Source: Ornithodoros turicata (lineage: Eukaryota > Arthropoda > Arachnida > Ixodida > Argasidae). From it: 64,000 nt of DNA. Within the stretch, counting starts at the first letter, position 1. Each line of letters begins with the position of its first letter. The stretch spans positions 1,116,001 through 1,180,000 of the forward strand of contig NW_026999404.1 in assembly GCF_037126465.1 (NCBI RefSeq). Direction: 5' to 3'. Under the pieces are notes generated by a model. The model worked only from the letters and a program-made list of their open reading frames with translations, had not been told where the DNA came from and did not search any database. Shown one piece after another: positions 1 to 11,763 of this stretch. A program made the translations under genes and the position numbers.

Positions 1-51
1 TGCAGCCATCTTCACGCCATGCAGCCATCTTCACAGTATACAGCTCCTATG

Positions 52-336
52 CACTCTCAGAAAAAAGGGTGGAGCAGTTATACCTTTCAGGAGGTAATAT
101 CTGTCGCATATGTTGTGCCTAAAAGGTTGCAAAGTTCTACCTGCTACCTCACTCCCTCCCACGGGTTACCACTTCTGATTCGGTGAGCGAGGGGGGGCCT
201 ACGCCTTTTTGTAGCAATTTGGATATATGATAATTGCTTTTACCACCCTTTTGAACCCTTTATCAGACGCTATGTTGATCTAGGTGGTAACCATAGAAGT
301 TACCACCTTGTCACACCCTTTTTTCTCATAGTGTGG
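52..336 (-). mobile_element. Palindromic MITE, family B (full-length copy)
   Basis: The copy begins CACTCTCAGAAAAAAGGGTGG and ends with CACCCTTTTTTCTCATAGTG, so the termini are inverted repeats. Internally it carries the same blocks as the tandem array at 7495-10974 but in the opposite orientation: the AAAAGGTTGCAAAGTTCTACC block, the GAGCGAGGGGGG block and the GCTATGTTGATCTAGG block. It has both halves of the element, so it shows what the array monomer was derived from. It is non-coding. Bases 1-34 upstream hold a 15-base direct duplication (GCAGCCATCTTCAC). Confidence 0.8.
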
Positions 337-340
337 TGTC

Positions 341-1580
341 TCTTACAAATTCCCATCTTTTGCATTCCATTCGCTGTTGCAAGGAAGAGGCTTCACAACC
401 GCCGCCGTCTCCTCCAACGTTGTTTTATGTCCAAACTAAGCCAACGTGTCCTCCGTTTGTGCACTGCCTGAGCAGATCACGGGCAGCGCCATCAGCGAGC
501 GAGCAGTGTAACGCTCCAAAGTTGTTTTTCGCTGTCTAGTGGCAGCTCCGGATGTGGTGGTATATGTGCCATGCTAATGGTCTTGGTTTCGCTATACGCG
601 GAAACAAGCGGAAGAGCGCGCCAGGATCACTTCTCTGGAACTGGAATGCGTGCTCTGAAAAAGATCGAGACAGTTGGTGAACGGCGAATGAAGTTAAAGC
701 TGTACCCACAGTGCTCAGGGTATCAAGGCAGTTAGAAATGCCACAGCAGCAGTTAGAAATACGTTAATAAAAAGGGAGAAATAATTGCTTGCGGCGTCTC
801 CCCTGGCAGACGACAGTGGTAGCAGACGACATTTCACTTGACCGTTCCGCACGAAAATGCGTGCAAGGAGCCTAGAAGCTTCGCGATTGGCTAAGATTTT
901 GACCTTATGGCGACGTCACGAGCGTAAGGCGCGTACTGCCGTATACCGCCGGGAAAGGTAAGATATAATATGGTCGGGGATTTTAACATACTAATATGGT
1001 CGAAAAGGTCTATATCAAAACAAAATAGAAATTTCTTTTTTCTTCGTGAGTGTTGCTTACTACAATCGAGGGGGATACGGTGTTTACGCCAGGTTCGCTG
1101 AGGACAGCTGTGTGCTACATCAGACGGGCCTTGGATATACGTGTGGGGTAATCATCACACGCTGCCCCAAAACCACATTGTACAGCTATACGTGCAACAA
1201 CTATGACAGACACATCATTCCTGTCTCCACTTTTTCCACTTCTCGTTGTCCCGTTACTCGGCAGACTCGAGTGGATTTACACATTCATTGTCACATTACC
1301 ACGTGACTTCTTCTATGTCCTACGTTATTGTAATTGTTTTAGTGCCAATGAGTGTCACCTTTCGATTGTGTATACACATATTAAAAAATGTATGTTATTG
1401 TTAACCAAACGTGCGGTGTCATTTCTTCTCACTTTTTTGTGCCACTTGTGTGTCCTCTTTTTTGTTATCTATCTCTTTCAGTGACGTCATACGCACATGT
1501 GTATGGAGTATGGAGTATAGTTACACCTAATCCCTTTTGTCACAAGGCAGACTTCTTTTGAAGTCACAGGTGCGAGGATA
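341..1580. other. Gene-free stretch
   Basis: I see no supported gene. The reading frames here have no recognisable domain and rare splice context. The only notable items are two direct copies of the GCAGACGAC motif (806-816 and 822-831). Confidence 0.5.
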
Positions 1581-1584
1581 ACAT

Positions 1585-1917
1585 TTAACAATGAAGTCGT
1601 ATTTGTTTGTTATTCTGTGATTCTTGGTTCATTTGGATCTTCATGGCAGATTTCTTCATTTTTTCCCAATTTGTTAGATGGCGCTGTATTCGCGCTAGGA
1701 GTGCATTCTCGCTTTCGGTTTTGTTTTCGCGATACAGCATCGCCATGATATCTTCTGTGTTTCTTGTCGCAAATGTCAACGGTGTGACCCCTTGCAGTTT
1801 GTCGCATTCCTGGAGGATGTGGTTTAAGTCTTCAGGTGCTATACCACAGAGTGGGCAAGTAGGGTCGATGTCCTCACCAAGTGTGTGTGTGGTGCAGTCA
1901 CGCGGACCTAATTTCAT
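1585..1917 (-). pseudogene. Non-LTR retrotransposon C-terminal fragment
   Basis: A 110-codon minus-strand frame contains CPLCGIAPEDLNHILQEC, the Cys-Cys-His-Cys pattern (CPxCG...E.L.HIL..C) typical of the C-terminal zinc-finger region of I/R1/Jockey-type LINE pol proteins. The rest of the reverse transcriptase is not found upstream (higher coordinates) in frame, and the sequence before the frame has stops. This is therefore a 5'-truncated, decayed LINE tail. The clade cannot be fixed from this piece. Confidence 0.65.
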
Positions 1918-1984
1918 TGTGCAATGTTGCTTTGTCGAGGTCTACACGTCGTGCGAACTAACTCCCCGACTATCACAAACTACA

Positions 1985-2650
1985 TTATTTTAAGTTTCTT
2001 TTAAGGTAACGGGTGTTCCATTTAGCAAATCCCTTACATACACCAAACACAACGGTGCACCTCTCAGCAGCAGATGACGCAGACAAGGACAGCCATGTCC
2101 ACCTCCGTTTCACCGCGCGCACTTTGCTCAGCGTCAAAACGAGCTCGCCCACATTGAACTTGACTGCACCTCTGAGTCGCGCTTGCCAAGAACAAAACCG
2201 CTGCCGAAACGTATCGGCTTCGAGCCGCAACGCGCAGAGGATTACCCAACCGCATTCAGATAACCAAGGCCACCACCCGTCAAAACCACAGTGCAACCGA
2301 CGCACCCTTTCTATTTAGTTTCTTTTCATTCCTTCGCTTTTTCTTTTCCCAGCCGGAAAGGTCTGCCTCTTTTAGCCGCTCTGCCGTTGGCAGGGTAGAT
2401 ATCCTTGCCTCTCCAGATACGCAAGTTGTTTGCCTTACTCTTGCACTTCGTCCTTTTATCCTGCCTTACAAGCGCAGAGATTCTAGGCTGTATTATCGAG
2501 CTCAGTGTGTGTGTATCTCTCGAGTCTCGCGTGCATCGTCCTCTACTTGAATGGACGGAAAAGAAACTCCACGGGGACTCAGCGTGATAGACTTCCAGCT
2601 GCACCACAAGTCGGGAGATACCGATTCTTTTGCGTACAATGTCCCGTACA
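1985..2650. other. Gene-free stretch
   Basis: Short overlapping frames on both strands, none with a domain or a plausible splice structure. I see nothing functional. Confidence 0.4.
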
Positions 2651-2653
2651 CTT

Positions 2654-2900
2654 CACTCTAAAAACACAACTTCACCGCATAGCACGCCGTGCGCCAACCA
2701 TTGCCACGGATGATAGGGCTATCTCTTCTGATTCGAAGAGAGAGGGGGCGTACGCCTTTTTGTGGCAATTTTCATATATCCAAATCGCCACAAAATGGCG
2801 TACGCCCCCCTCTCTTTTCGAATCGGAAAAGATGACCCTATCATCCGTGGCAACGGGTGGCGCACAGCGTGCTGTGCGGTGAAGTTCTGTTTTTAGTGTG
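2654..2900. mobile_element. Palindromic MITE, family A (variant with GATAGGG arms)
   Basis: The inverted termini are CACTCTAAAAACACAACTTC and GAAGTTCTGTTTTTAGTGTG. The arms carry GCATAGCACGC / GTGCTGTGCGG, the GATAGGGxTATC block and paired GGCGTACGCC cores around a short centre. It is non-coding; the arms can fold into one long hairpin. Confidence 0.85.
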
Positions 2901-3009
2901 TTGTCTTGCAACGTAAAGTCACCTCAGGCTTTGTGAACGGTAATGCAAAGGATTCTGCAAGGCTTCCGTCGTATTTTTATGTACCATACCTTGCATGTAA
3001 CACCTTCTA

Positions 3010-3258
3010 CACGCTTAAAAATGAACTTCACCGCATAGCGCGCTCTTAGCCAACCATCATCTCGAATGATATCGTTATCTGCCCTGATTTGCTGAAAACG
3101 TGGGGCGTACGCCAGTTTTGTGACAATTATGAACAGCATAAGTGTTACAAAAAAGGCGTACGCCTACCGTTTTGAACAAATGAGGGCACACAGCGATATC
3201 ATTCGAGTTGATGGTTGGCTAGGAGCGTGCTATGCGGTGAAGTTCATTTTTAAGAGTG
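3010..3258. mobile_element. Palindromic MITE, family A
   Basis: Ends CACGCTTAAAAATGAACTTC and GAAGTTCATTTTTAAGAGTG are inverted repeats, flanked on both sides by TA. The two GGCGTACGCC cores flank a centre with CAATTATGAACAGCATAAGTG. This is the commonest MITE type of the window. Confidence 0.88.
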
Positions 3259-3983
3259 TAGGCCGTTTAGTATAGGCCAGCTACATTTAGGCCCTAAAAA
3301 GTTACCTTGCAACAAGTTCACTTTCGCAAACAACTTGTCACGATTATCACAATGAGAAAGGCTCTGCGAAACAAAAGGATACAAGTTTATGTATATTTTA
3401 TTGTCAGTATCAACTAAATGAACGGGGGAAAAAGAAAAAGAACGCCAAACAACCGAACCAAGGGAACTAAATTCAAGACTTCTCAAATTTCACCGACTGC
3501 ATCCTCAGCTTTGTTGTAGAGTTAATTCAAATCCGGTTACACACGACGCATACCACGCGAATTGCATGGCTTTACAGCTTATAGAGACGACCCAGGTATT
3601 TCTCCAAAACTAGCTTGACTACAGAGAGAAAAAGTGCTATATATGTATATACAATTGAACTTTTTTTGAACTTCTGTAAAACTTCGTGGCTGTTTGATAA
3701 TCCTTTTACCTAACCGTATATACGTATATACGTCTTCTGTGAATTTCAGATGACTTTACGCCTTCATTCACGAGAAACTTCATGACAATTCGCTGTTCGA
3801 TGTGCGCGCTCACCTCGTTGTTGGCCATCTTGTCTAGCACGTGTCTTCTGTTTTGCACAAACTTTGGACCACTACGTGGTGAACGCGGAGGCCTGTCGCG
3901 TGTGAAAATGATGAAAAAGAAGTAGCGCGAGCCATTTGTACACTCAGGAGACAGAAAGTCCCGGTTTGACTTGAACGCCCCTC

Positions 3984-4024
<41 letters not shown>

Positions 4025-4030
4025 GGCTAT
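3259..4030. other. Gene-free stretch with (TA)n microsatellite
   Basis: No gene recognised. Bases about 3985-4020 are an uninterrupted (TA)n run. Confidence 0.6.
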
Positions 4031-4031
4031 A

Positions 4032-4100
4032 CAGTCAAACCTCGATATAACGAATCTCACGGGGAACACAATGTATTTTGCTGTATATCCGTGCTATAGC
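4032..4100 (+). mobile_element. Terminal fragment of a Tc1/pogo-like element
   Basis: It starts CAGTCAAACCTCGATATAACG directly after TA, the kind of end seen in pogo/Tigger-type elements. It is a short end fragment with no matching partner end nearby. Confidence 0.5.
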
Positions 4101-4188
4101 CAACAGCACGTTCTTCAATGATGTAGGTGTCTCTCTTACTCTCTGTGTGCTCCACCCATTTCATTCGCATCTCACTCGTATCATAACC

Positions 4189-4463
4189 CACGTGAAATGG
4201 GGTAGCCAGCGGTGAAAAACATCATCACCCTCATCATGTATCTGTTGTCGTTGCAATACACGTGCGTGTGTCCTACTGGCCCATCACCCAGTTTTCAAAA
4301 GACGGCACATTCGGAATATATACGAGAATTTGTTCCGAATGTGCCTTCTTTTGAAGATCGGAGGATGGGCCAATAGGAATATGTGGCACATGCACGCACG
4401 TGTATTGCAACGACAACAGATACACGATGGTGTGTTTCACCGCAGGCTGCCCCATTTCACGTG
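4189..4463. mobile_element. 275 bp palindromic MITE
   Basis: The ends CACGTGAAATGGGGTAGCC and GGCTGCCCCATTTCACGTG are near-perfect inverted repeats. Inner arms also pair (TGTATCTGTTGTCGTTGCAA with TTGCAACGACAACAGATACA, and CACATTCGGAA with TTCCGAATGTG). It is non-coding and unrelated to the CACTCT families. Confidence 0.85.
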
Positions 4464-4662
4464 CGTTATTATTAGGCCCGTGCGAATAGCGGTTTGAAAG
4501 CCGAAGCGAATATGAAGCGAATAACTGGAGACCCGAAGCGAATAAGAAGCGAACAGTTGGAAAATGGGACGGTTTGCACGCATAGGCGGAGTGGAAATAA
4601 AGTGCGAACGTTCAGGAAACGTGGTGCATTCGAGGATGAAATAGAATGCTGTGCCTGCACCA

Positions 4663-4891
4663 CACTCTTAGAAATGAACTTCACCGCATAGCACGATTCT
4701 AGCCAACCATCATCTCGAATGATATCGTCATCTGATCTGATTTGTTGAAAACGGGAGGCATACGCCTTTTTTTGTGACAATTATGAACAGCATAAGTGTC
4801 ACAAAAAAGGCGTACGCCTCCCGTTTTCAACAAATCAGGGCAGATAACGGTATCATCCGAGATCAAAGTTGGCTAGCAGCGTGGTATGCGA
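4663..4891. mobile_element. Family A MITE, right end truncated
   Basis: Begins CACTCTTAGAAATGAACTTC and contains both GGCGTACGCC-type cores. It stops at GTGGTATGCG without the usual right terminus. Confidence 0.8.
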
Positions 4892-4910
4892 GGTCCTATC
4901 CGAGGTCCTA

Positions 4911-5117
4911 CACTCTTAAAAATGAACTTCACCGCATAGCGCGCTCCTAGCCAACCATCATCGTTTTTGTGAGAATTATGTAACAGCGTAAGTGTCACAC
5001 ACACACAAAAAAGGCGTATGCCTCCCCGTTTTCAACGAATCAGGGCGGATAATGATATCATTCGAGATGATGGTTGGCTAGGAGCGTGCTATGCGGTGAA
5101 GTTCATTTTTAAGAGTG
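4911..5117. mobile_element. Family A MITE, deleted centre
   Basis: Both ends (CACTCTTAAAAATGAAC and GTTCATTTTTAAGAGTG) are intact, but the left GGCGTACGCC block is missing, so it is about 40 bp shorter than its relatives. Confidence 0.85.
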
Positions 5118-5127
5118 GAGGACCTCG

Positions 5128-5364
5128 GATAGGAGCTCGCATAGCAGGCTCCTAGCCAACTTTCATCTCGGATGACATCGTTCTCTTACCTGATTTGTTG
5201 AAAACGGAAGGTGTACGGCCATTTTTGACACTTATGCAGTTAGGATAACTGTCACAAAATGGCGTACGCCCCATGCTTTCCACGAATCAGGTATGATAAC
5301 GGAATCATTCTGGGCAATGGTTGGCCCTCAGAGTGCTATGTGGTGAGGTTCTGTTTTAAGAGTG
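5128..5364. mobile_element. Family A MITE, left end missing
   Basis: Starts inside the left arm (GCATAGCAGGCTCCTAGCC) and ends GTTCTGTTTTAAGAGTG. It abuts the next copy with no spacer. Confidence 0.75.
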
Positions 5365-5615
5365 CACTCTTAAAAATGAACTTCACCGCATAGCACGCTC
5401 CTAGCCAACCATCATCTCGAATGATATCGTTATCTGCCCTGATTTATTGAAAACGGGAGGCGTACGCCATTTTTGTGACAATTATGAACCGCATAAGTGT
5501 CACAGAAAAGGCGTACGCCTACCACTTTGAATAAATCAGGGCACATAGCGATATCATTCGAGATAATGGTTGACTAACAGCGTGCTATGCGGTGAAGTTC
5601 ATTTTTAAGAGAGTG
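5365..5615. mobile_element. Family A MITE, full length
   Basis: CACTCTTAAAAATGAACTTC to GTTCATTTTTAAGAGAGTG, with paired GGCGTACGCC cores. It is joined head to tail to the preceding copy. Confidence 0.88.
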
Positions 5616-5779
5616 TACTAGGTGCACTCTGGCGGTTTCGCTCTATAGTAAATGCTTGTTGTTGCGTGAGATTTTGCGCGGCAACTATGTACATGACATT
5701 CTCGGGCAAACATAAACAAGTCCCCGCCACAACTTCCGGTGCCACGAAGACTTCCGGTCCTTCCCCGACTAAGAACGCT

Positions 5780-6000
5780 CGGAACCAACGGCCATTCAGA
5801 ACTATATCTTTGGCTTTCCTGATTTGTTGCATACGGGAGGAGTACGCCTTTTTACGGTACAAAGGGCACAGGCCTTTTAGGAGTACAAAGAGGCGTATAT
5901 GACCCCCTCTCTCCTGAAATCAGAAGCGATAGCTGTATCAATCGGCAGAGTGGTTGGCGCAGAGCCTGTCTGCTGTGAAACCGGAATGTCGTTTTGGCAC
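5780..6000. mobile_element. Degenerate family A-like MITE remnant
   Basis: Traces of the family remain: CCTGATTTGTTGCATACGGG, GAGTACGCC, and CAGAAGCGATAGCTGTATCA. The ends are lost. Confidence 0.5.
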
Positions 6001-6239
6001 CGGAAGCGGTGAAAACGGCACGTATTCGGAAACATTCCGCATGGAAGAGGCATTCGATTCGATTCGCAACTCGAATATCGAAATTCGTATTCGGTTCGGA
6101 ATTCGAATATAAGTATTCGCTTCGATATATTCGAAAAATTGGAACGTTCGCACGGCACTGGTTATGATGTGAGCGAGATGGGAATGAAATGGGTGGAGCA
6201 CACAGAGAGAAAGAGAGAAATCCTTATATATATTTTGCC

Positions 6240-6440
6240 GAGATTGAAAGGTGAGCCGTGTTCGAATCCGGGCACCGCCTCTGCTGATTGGGTGTTTCCT
6301 CCTGGGTTTTCCTCAGACGCTTTAAGACTCTGAAGTCGGCCCAGGACGCACGGTACCCCCTGTTATGCGATAGTCGTGACGTTACCCGCCTAAGCGTGGC
6401 CGACTACGCCAAGCTATTCAATCATCGCCACCCACCCGCC
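6240..6440 (+). mobile_element. tRNA-derived SINE copy
   Basis: A B-box-like GTGTTCGAATCCGGGCACC is followed by the body motifs CCTGGGTTTTCCTCAGACGC, GTCGGCCCAGGACGCACG and GTGACGTTACCCGCC. The same string of motifs, reversed, is present at 11147-11413. The body ends near CATCGCCACCCACCC, a decayed CACC tail. The tRNA-like head is incomplete upstream. Confidence 0.7.
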
Positions 6441-7490
6441 TCATATACTATATTACATTCCTTACTCTCATTGTCTGCTGCCGTATATGTTCCAAAATTG
6501 GACTCTTCACGTGAAACCCAAAGCGTACTCTCCCTCACACAGGTGCATGAGTGTGACTGCACCTATACCGCAAGTTTCAGGTTACCTCAACTTAAAAATG
6601 TCCAAATGCATAAGTAACTCATGATTCCACCACGAATTATACTTTTTTTATTAATAAAAAAACGCCAAATTTTTCTCTATCTCTTTTCTTTTTACACGAA
6701 TTACACCACGGAACTTGTGGCAAGCATTGAAGCGGAAAAAGCCAGCCCATCCAAAATGCACGTGTCCATTCGCGTGTTCTCCGCGCAAAATAAACCCGGT
6801 AACTATGATGAGCTATACGATAACCTCCACAAATGTATCTTTCCGCGTGTATACGTAAAGCTATATCATCACTATCGGGAGACGTGTCTGAACTCACGAA
6901 TTGGAACGCGAGATAAGAAAGCCCGAGATGTCGACGTCCACGAATCGTTATCCAAAATTGTTCCAGGTAATGCCCTCACTTGCATGAAATGCACAACACT
7001 TCCAGGCACACGCTTATCTTTCATTTGTTGAAGGATAGACTGGCGCGCGCAACGACAACAAAGCTAATCTACCACTTTAGCACTTACTCAAAGTTATCGT
7101 CCACCATAAATGCTGCTCTCTATATTCCTGTGCTGGACCTCGGAATAACATATTATGAGGCTTATGCACGCAGTTAAGAAACATTACCTAAACATTACCT
7201 AACACAGAATATAGAAGATAATGATAGCAGTAACCGGCCGGCACTCTCCAATGAGGCAGTACAGTCGCTCGCGCATTTCCGACATATACGCACTGCTAAC
7301 ATTTCTGAACAATGTAAGGACTTATTAGTCCTCACTGCGTATATACTTAGTCCTCATTTAGTCCATCTTATTCACATCAAATTACGCCGCGGAGAATTGG
7401 GTAGAGTATTGCCTGTGCTTATGTAACGCACAAATCATCATCATCATAAAAAATTTTCAGACATATAGTACATACATTATCGTTTCACTG
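6441..7490. other. Gene-free stretch
   Basis: Several frames of 60-136 codons overlap on both strands without any recognisable domain. I treat them as chance frames. Confidence 0.45.
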
Positions 7491-7494
7491 TGTA

Positions 7495-10400
7495 CACTCT
7501 AAGAAAAAAAGGGTGTGAAAAGGTGGTAACTTCTATAGTTCTACCTAGGTCAACATAGCATCTGATAAAGGGTGTAAAAGGGTGGTAAAAGCAATCATAA
7601 TATTTCCAAATTGCTACAAAAAGGCGTACGCCCCCCTCGCTCACCGAATCAGAAGCGGGAACCCTATCAGACGTAGGTAGCAGGTAGAACTTTGCAACCT
7701 TTTAGGCACAACATATGCGACAACTATTACCTCCTGAAAGGTGTAACCGCTCCACCCTTTTTTTCTAAGAGTGTAGGGTCAACATATAGCATCTGATAAG
7801 GGGTGTAAAAGGGTGGTAAAAGCAATCATCATATTTCCAAATTGCTACAAAAAGGCGTACGCCCCCCTCGCTCACCGAATCAGAAGCGGGAACCCTATCA
7901 GACGTAGGTAGCAGGTAGAACTTTGCAACCTTTTAGGCACAACATATGCGACAACTATTACCTCCTGAAAGGTGTAGCCGCTCCACCCTTTTTTCTAAGA
8001 GTGTAGGGTCAACATATAGCATCTGATAAGGGGTGTAAAAGGGTGGTAAAAGCAATCATAATATTTCCAAATTGCTACAAAAAGGCGTACGCCCCCCTCG
8101 CTCACCGAATCAGAAGCGGGAACCCTATCAGACGTAGGTAGCAGGTAGAACTTTGCAACCTTTTAGGCACAACATATGCGACAACTATTACCTCCTGAAA
8201 GGTGTAACCGCTCCACCCTTTTTTCTAAGAGTGTAGGGTCAACATAGCATCTGATAAGGGGTGTAAAAGGGTGGTAAAAGCAATCATCATATTTCCAAAT
8301 TGCTACAAAAAGGCGTACGCCCCCCTCGCTCACCGAATCAGAAGCGGGAACCCTATCAGACGTAGGTAGCAGGTAGAACTTTGCAACCTTTTAGGCACAA
8401 CATATGCGACAACTATTACCTCCTGAAAGGTGTAACCGCTCCACCCTTTTTTCTAAGAGTGTAGGGTCAACATAGCATCTGATAAGGGGTGTAAAAGGGT
8501 GGTAAAAGCAATCATTATATTTCCAAATTGCTACAAAAAGGCGTACGCCCCCCTCGCTCACCGAATCAGAAGCGGGAACCCTATCAGATGTAGGTAGCAG
8601 GTAGAACTTTGCAACCTTTTAGGCACAACATATGCGACAACTATTACCTCCTGAAAGGTGTAACCGCTCCACCCTTTTTTCTAAGAGTGTAGGGTCAACA
8701 TAGCATCTGATAAGGGGTGTAAAAGGGTGGTAAAAGCAATCATCATATTTCCAAATTGCTACAAAAAGGCGTACGCCCCCCTCGCTCACCGAATCAGAAG
8801 CGGGAACCCTATCAGATGTAGGTAGCAGGTAGAACTTTGCAACCTTTTAGGCACAACATATGCGACAACTATTACCTCCTGAAAGGTGTAACCGCTCCAC
8901 CCTTTTTTCTAAGAGTGTAGGGTCAACATAGCATCTGATAACGGGTGTAAAAGGGTGGTAAAAGCAATCATCATATTTCCAAATTGCTACAAAAAGGCGT
9001 ACGCCCCCCTCGCTCACCGAATCAGAAGCGGGAACCCTATCAGACGTAGGTAGCAGGTAGAACTTTGCAACCTTTTAGGCACAACATATGCGACAACTAT
9101 TACCTCCTGAAAGGTGTAACCGCTCCACCCTTTTTTTCTAAGAGTGTAGGGTCAACATATAGCATCTGATAAGGGGTGTAAAAGGGTGGTAAAAGCAATC
9201 ATCATATTTCCAAATTGCTACAAAAAGGCGTACGCCCCCCTCGCTCACCGAATCAGAAGCGGGAACCCTATCAGACGTAGGTAGCAGGTAGAACTTTGCA
9301 ACCTTTTAGGCACAACATATGCGACAACTATTACCTCCTGAAAGGTGTAGCCGCTCCACCCTTTTTTCTAAGAGTGTAGGGTCAACATATAGCATCTGAT
9401 AAGGGGTGTAAAAGGGTGGTAAAAGCAATCATAATATTTCCAAATTGCTACAAAAAGGCGTACGCCCCCCTCGCTCACCGAATCAGAAGCGGGAACCCTA
9501 TCAGACGTAGGTAGCAGGTAGAACTTTGCAACCTTTTAGGCACAACATATGCGACAACTATTACCTCCTGAAAGGTGTAACCGCTCCACCCTTTTTTCTA
9601 AGAGTGTAGGGTCAACATAGCATCTGATAAGGGGTGTAAAAGGGTGGTAAAAGCAATCATAATATTTCCAAATTGCTACAAAAAGGCGTACGCCCCCCTC
9701 GCTCACCGAATCAGAAGCGGGAACCCTATCAGACGTAGGTAGCAGGTAGAACTTTGCAACCTTTTAGGCACAACATATGCGACAACTATTACCTCCTGAA
9801 AGGTGTAACCGCTCCACCCTTTTTTCTAAGAGTGTAGGGTCAACATAGCATCTGATAAGGGGTGTAAAAGGGTGGTAAAAGCAATCATCATATTTCCAAA
9901 TTGCTACAAAAAGGCGTACGCCCCCCTCGCTCACCGAATCAGAAGCGGGAACCCTATCAGATGTAGGTAGCAGGTAGAACTTTGCAACCTTTTAGGCACA
10001 ACATATGCGACAACTATTACCTCCTGAAAGGTGTAACCGCTCCACCCTTTTTTCTAAGAGTGTAGGGTCAACATAGCATCTGATAAGGGGTGTAAAAGGG
10101 TGGTAAAAGCAATCATCATATTTCCAAATTGCTACAAAAAGGCGTACGCCCCCCTCGCTCACCGAATCAGAAGCGGGAACCCTATCAGATGTAGGTAGCA
10201 GGTAGAACTTTGCAACCTTTTAGGCACAACATATGCGACAACTATTACCTCCTGAAAGGTGTAACCGCTCCACCCTTTTTTCTAAGAGTGTAGGGTCAAC
10301 ATAGCATCTGATAACGGGTGTAAAAGGGTGGTAAAAGCAATCATCATATTTCCAAATTGCTACAAAAAGGCGTACGCCCCCCTCGCTCACCGAATCAGAA

Positions 10401-10974
10401 GCGGGAACCCTATCAGACGTAGGTAGCAGGTAGAACTTTGCAACCTTTTAGGCACAACATATGCGACAACTATTACCTCCTGAAAGGTGTAACCGCTCCA
10501 CCCTTTTTTCTAAGAGTGTAGGGTCAACATAGCATCTGATAACGGGTGTAAAAGGGTGGTAAAAGCAATCATCATATTTCCAAATTGCTACAAAAAGGCG
10601 TACGCCCCCCTCGCTCACCGAATCAGAAGCGGGAACCCTATCAGACGTAGGTAGCAGGTAGAACTTTGCAACCTTTTAGGCACAACATATGCGACAACTA
10701 TTACCTCCTGAAAGGTGTAACCGCTCCACCCTTTTTTCTAAGAGTGTAGGGTCAACATAGCATCTGATAATGGGTGTAAAAGGGTGGTAAAAGCAATCAT
10801 CATATTTCCAAATTGCTACAAAAAGGCGTACGCCCCCCTCGCTCACCGAATCAGAAGCGGGAACCCTATCAGACGTAGGTAGCAGGTAGAACTTTGCAAC
10901 CTTTTAGGCACAACATATGCGACAACTATTACCTCCTGAAAGGTGTAACCGCTCCACCCTTTTTTCTAAGAGTG
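7495..10974 (+). repeat. 3.5 kb tandem array of a family B MITE (228-230 bp monomers)
   Basis: After one nearly full-length unit starting CACTCTAAGAAAAAAAGGG, the junction GTGTAGGGTCAACATA recurs at 7771, 8001, 8231, 8459, 8687, 8915, 9144, 9374, 9604, 9832, 10060, 10288, 10516, 10744 and 10972. Monomers are thus 228-230 bp. Each lacks the outer left end of the MITE but keeps the GGCGTACGCC core and the right terminus CTAAGAGTG. Monomers differ at a few positions (ATATAGC/ATAGC, AATCATA/AATCATC, GACGTAG/GATGTAG, GGGGTG/ACGGGTG), and these variants repeat in blocks of six. It is non-coding satellite-like DNA born from a MITE. Confidence 0.95.
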
Positions 10975-11146
10975 TAGGGTGCTCTGTGAAAAACGATAGA
11001 GGACAGTGTTCGAAAGAAAGAAAATGAAGAAATAAAGAAATACCACGTTGGCAGCGCGCATTTCTTCGGATGAAGAATAAGTGAAAAAAAAAAAAAAATC
11101 GGCTGTTCACTTCCGGCTAACCATCCTATCTACACTCTAAAGACAG

Positions 11147-11413
11147 GTGGTGGTGGTGGTGGTGGTGGTGGTGGTGAAAGAGCTCGCCGTTGTCGGCCTC
11201 ACAGAGGTGGGCAACGTCACGACTAACGCTCTGCGGGGAATGTGCGTCCCAGGCCGGCTTCTAAGGGAACTGTGCCGACATATGTCTGACAGTGTCTGAG
11301 GAAAACCCAGAAAAAACGTCCCAGACAACACGGCCGGCACCGGGATTCGAACCTGGGTACCTCTCCCAGTCTCGACGCGACATGGGCCAGCACGCTAATC
11401 ATTCAGCCTCTCT
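11147..11413 (-). mobile_element. tRNA-derived SINE with (GGT)n tail
   Basis: On the minus strand it reads from a tRNA-like head with B box GGTTCGAATCCCGG (around 11341-11355) through CTGGGTTTTCCTCAGACAC, GGCCTGGGACGCACATTCC and GACGTTGCCCACC to a (CACC)n tail at 11147-11176. It is flanked by CTCTAAAGACAG (11135-11146) and CTCTAAAAACAG (11414-11425), an 11/12 target duplication inside a MITE. This is the best-defined SINE of the window. Confidence 0.85.
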
Positions 11414-11588
11414 CTCTAAAAACAGAACTTCACCACATAGCACGCTCTTAGCCAATCACCGTCCCGAATGACATCGTTCTGCCCCTCTGATTGGTTAAAA
11501 ACGGGAGGCGTACGCCTTTTTTTTGGAACGCATACGCAGTTCCAAAAACAAGGCGTACGCCCCACGCTTTCCACAAATAGGGAGTGAT

Positions 11589-11763
11589 GTTTTTGCTTGT
11601 TGTTTTTGTTCCCGTGTTAGCGCCGCGAAGCAACTGTGGCTGTGAGTCGCGTACAGATGTATGGACAGATGGAGAGAGAGGACAGCGGGAAGGGGTGGGA
11701 GACAGGGGGGGCGGGTTAGTGTGCGTCCTGGGCCGACTTCAGGGGGAACTGTGCAGACACTCA
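11589..11763. mobile_element. SINE-related insertion fragment
   Basis: It contains GTGCGTCCTGGGCCGACTTC and GGAACTGTGCAGACA, which match body motifs of the SINE at 11147-11413. It is bordered by AAATAGGGAGTGAT (11575-11588) and AAATCGGGAGTGAT (11764-11777). Confidence 0.65.

Larger units (their letters stand above)
4473..6159. mobile_element. Composite: hAT-like ATTCG-rich element with MITEs nested inside
   Basis: The left end TAGGCCCGTGCGAATAG and the right end ATTGGAACGTTCGCACGGCAC read as imperfect inverted repeats, with GAAGCGAATA-rich sequence inside the left end and TATTCGAATA-rich sequence inside the right end. The interior (4663-6000) is filled by a cluster of family A MITEs. I infer one older element repeatedly hit by MITEs. 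No clean 8 bp target duplication is visible, so the outer boundary is uncertain. Confidence 0.45.
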
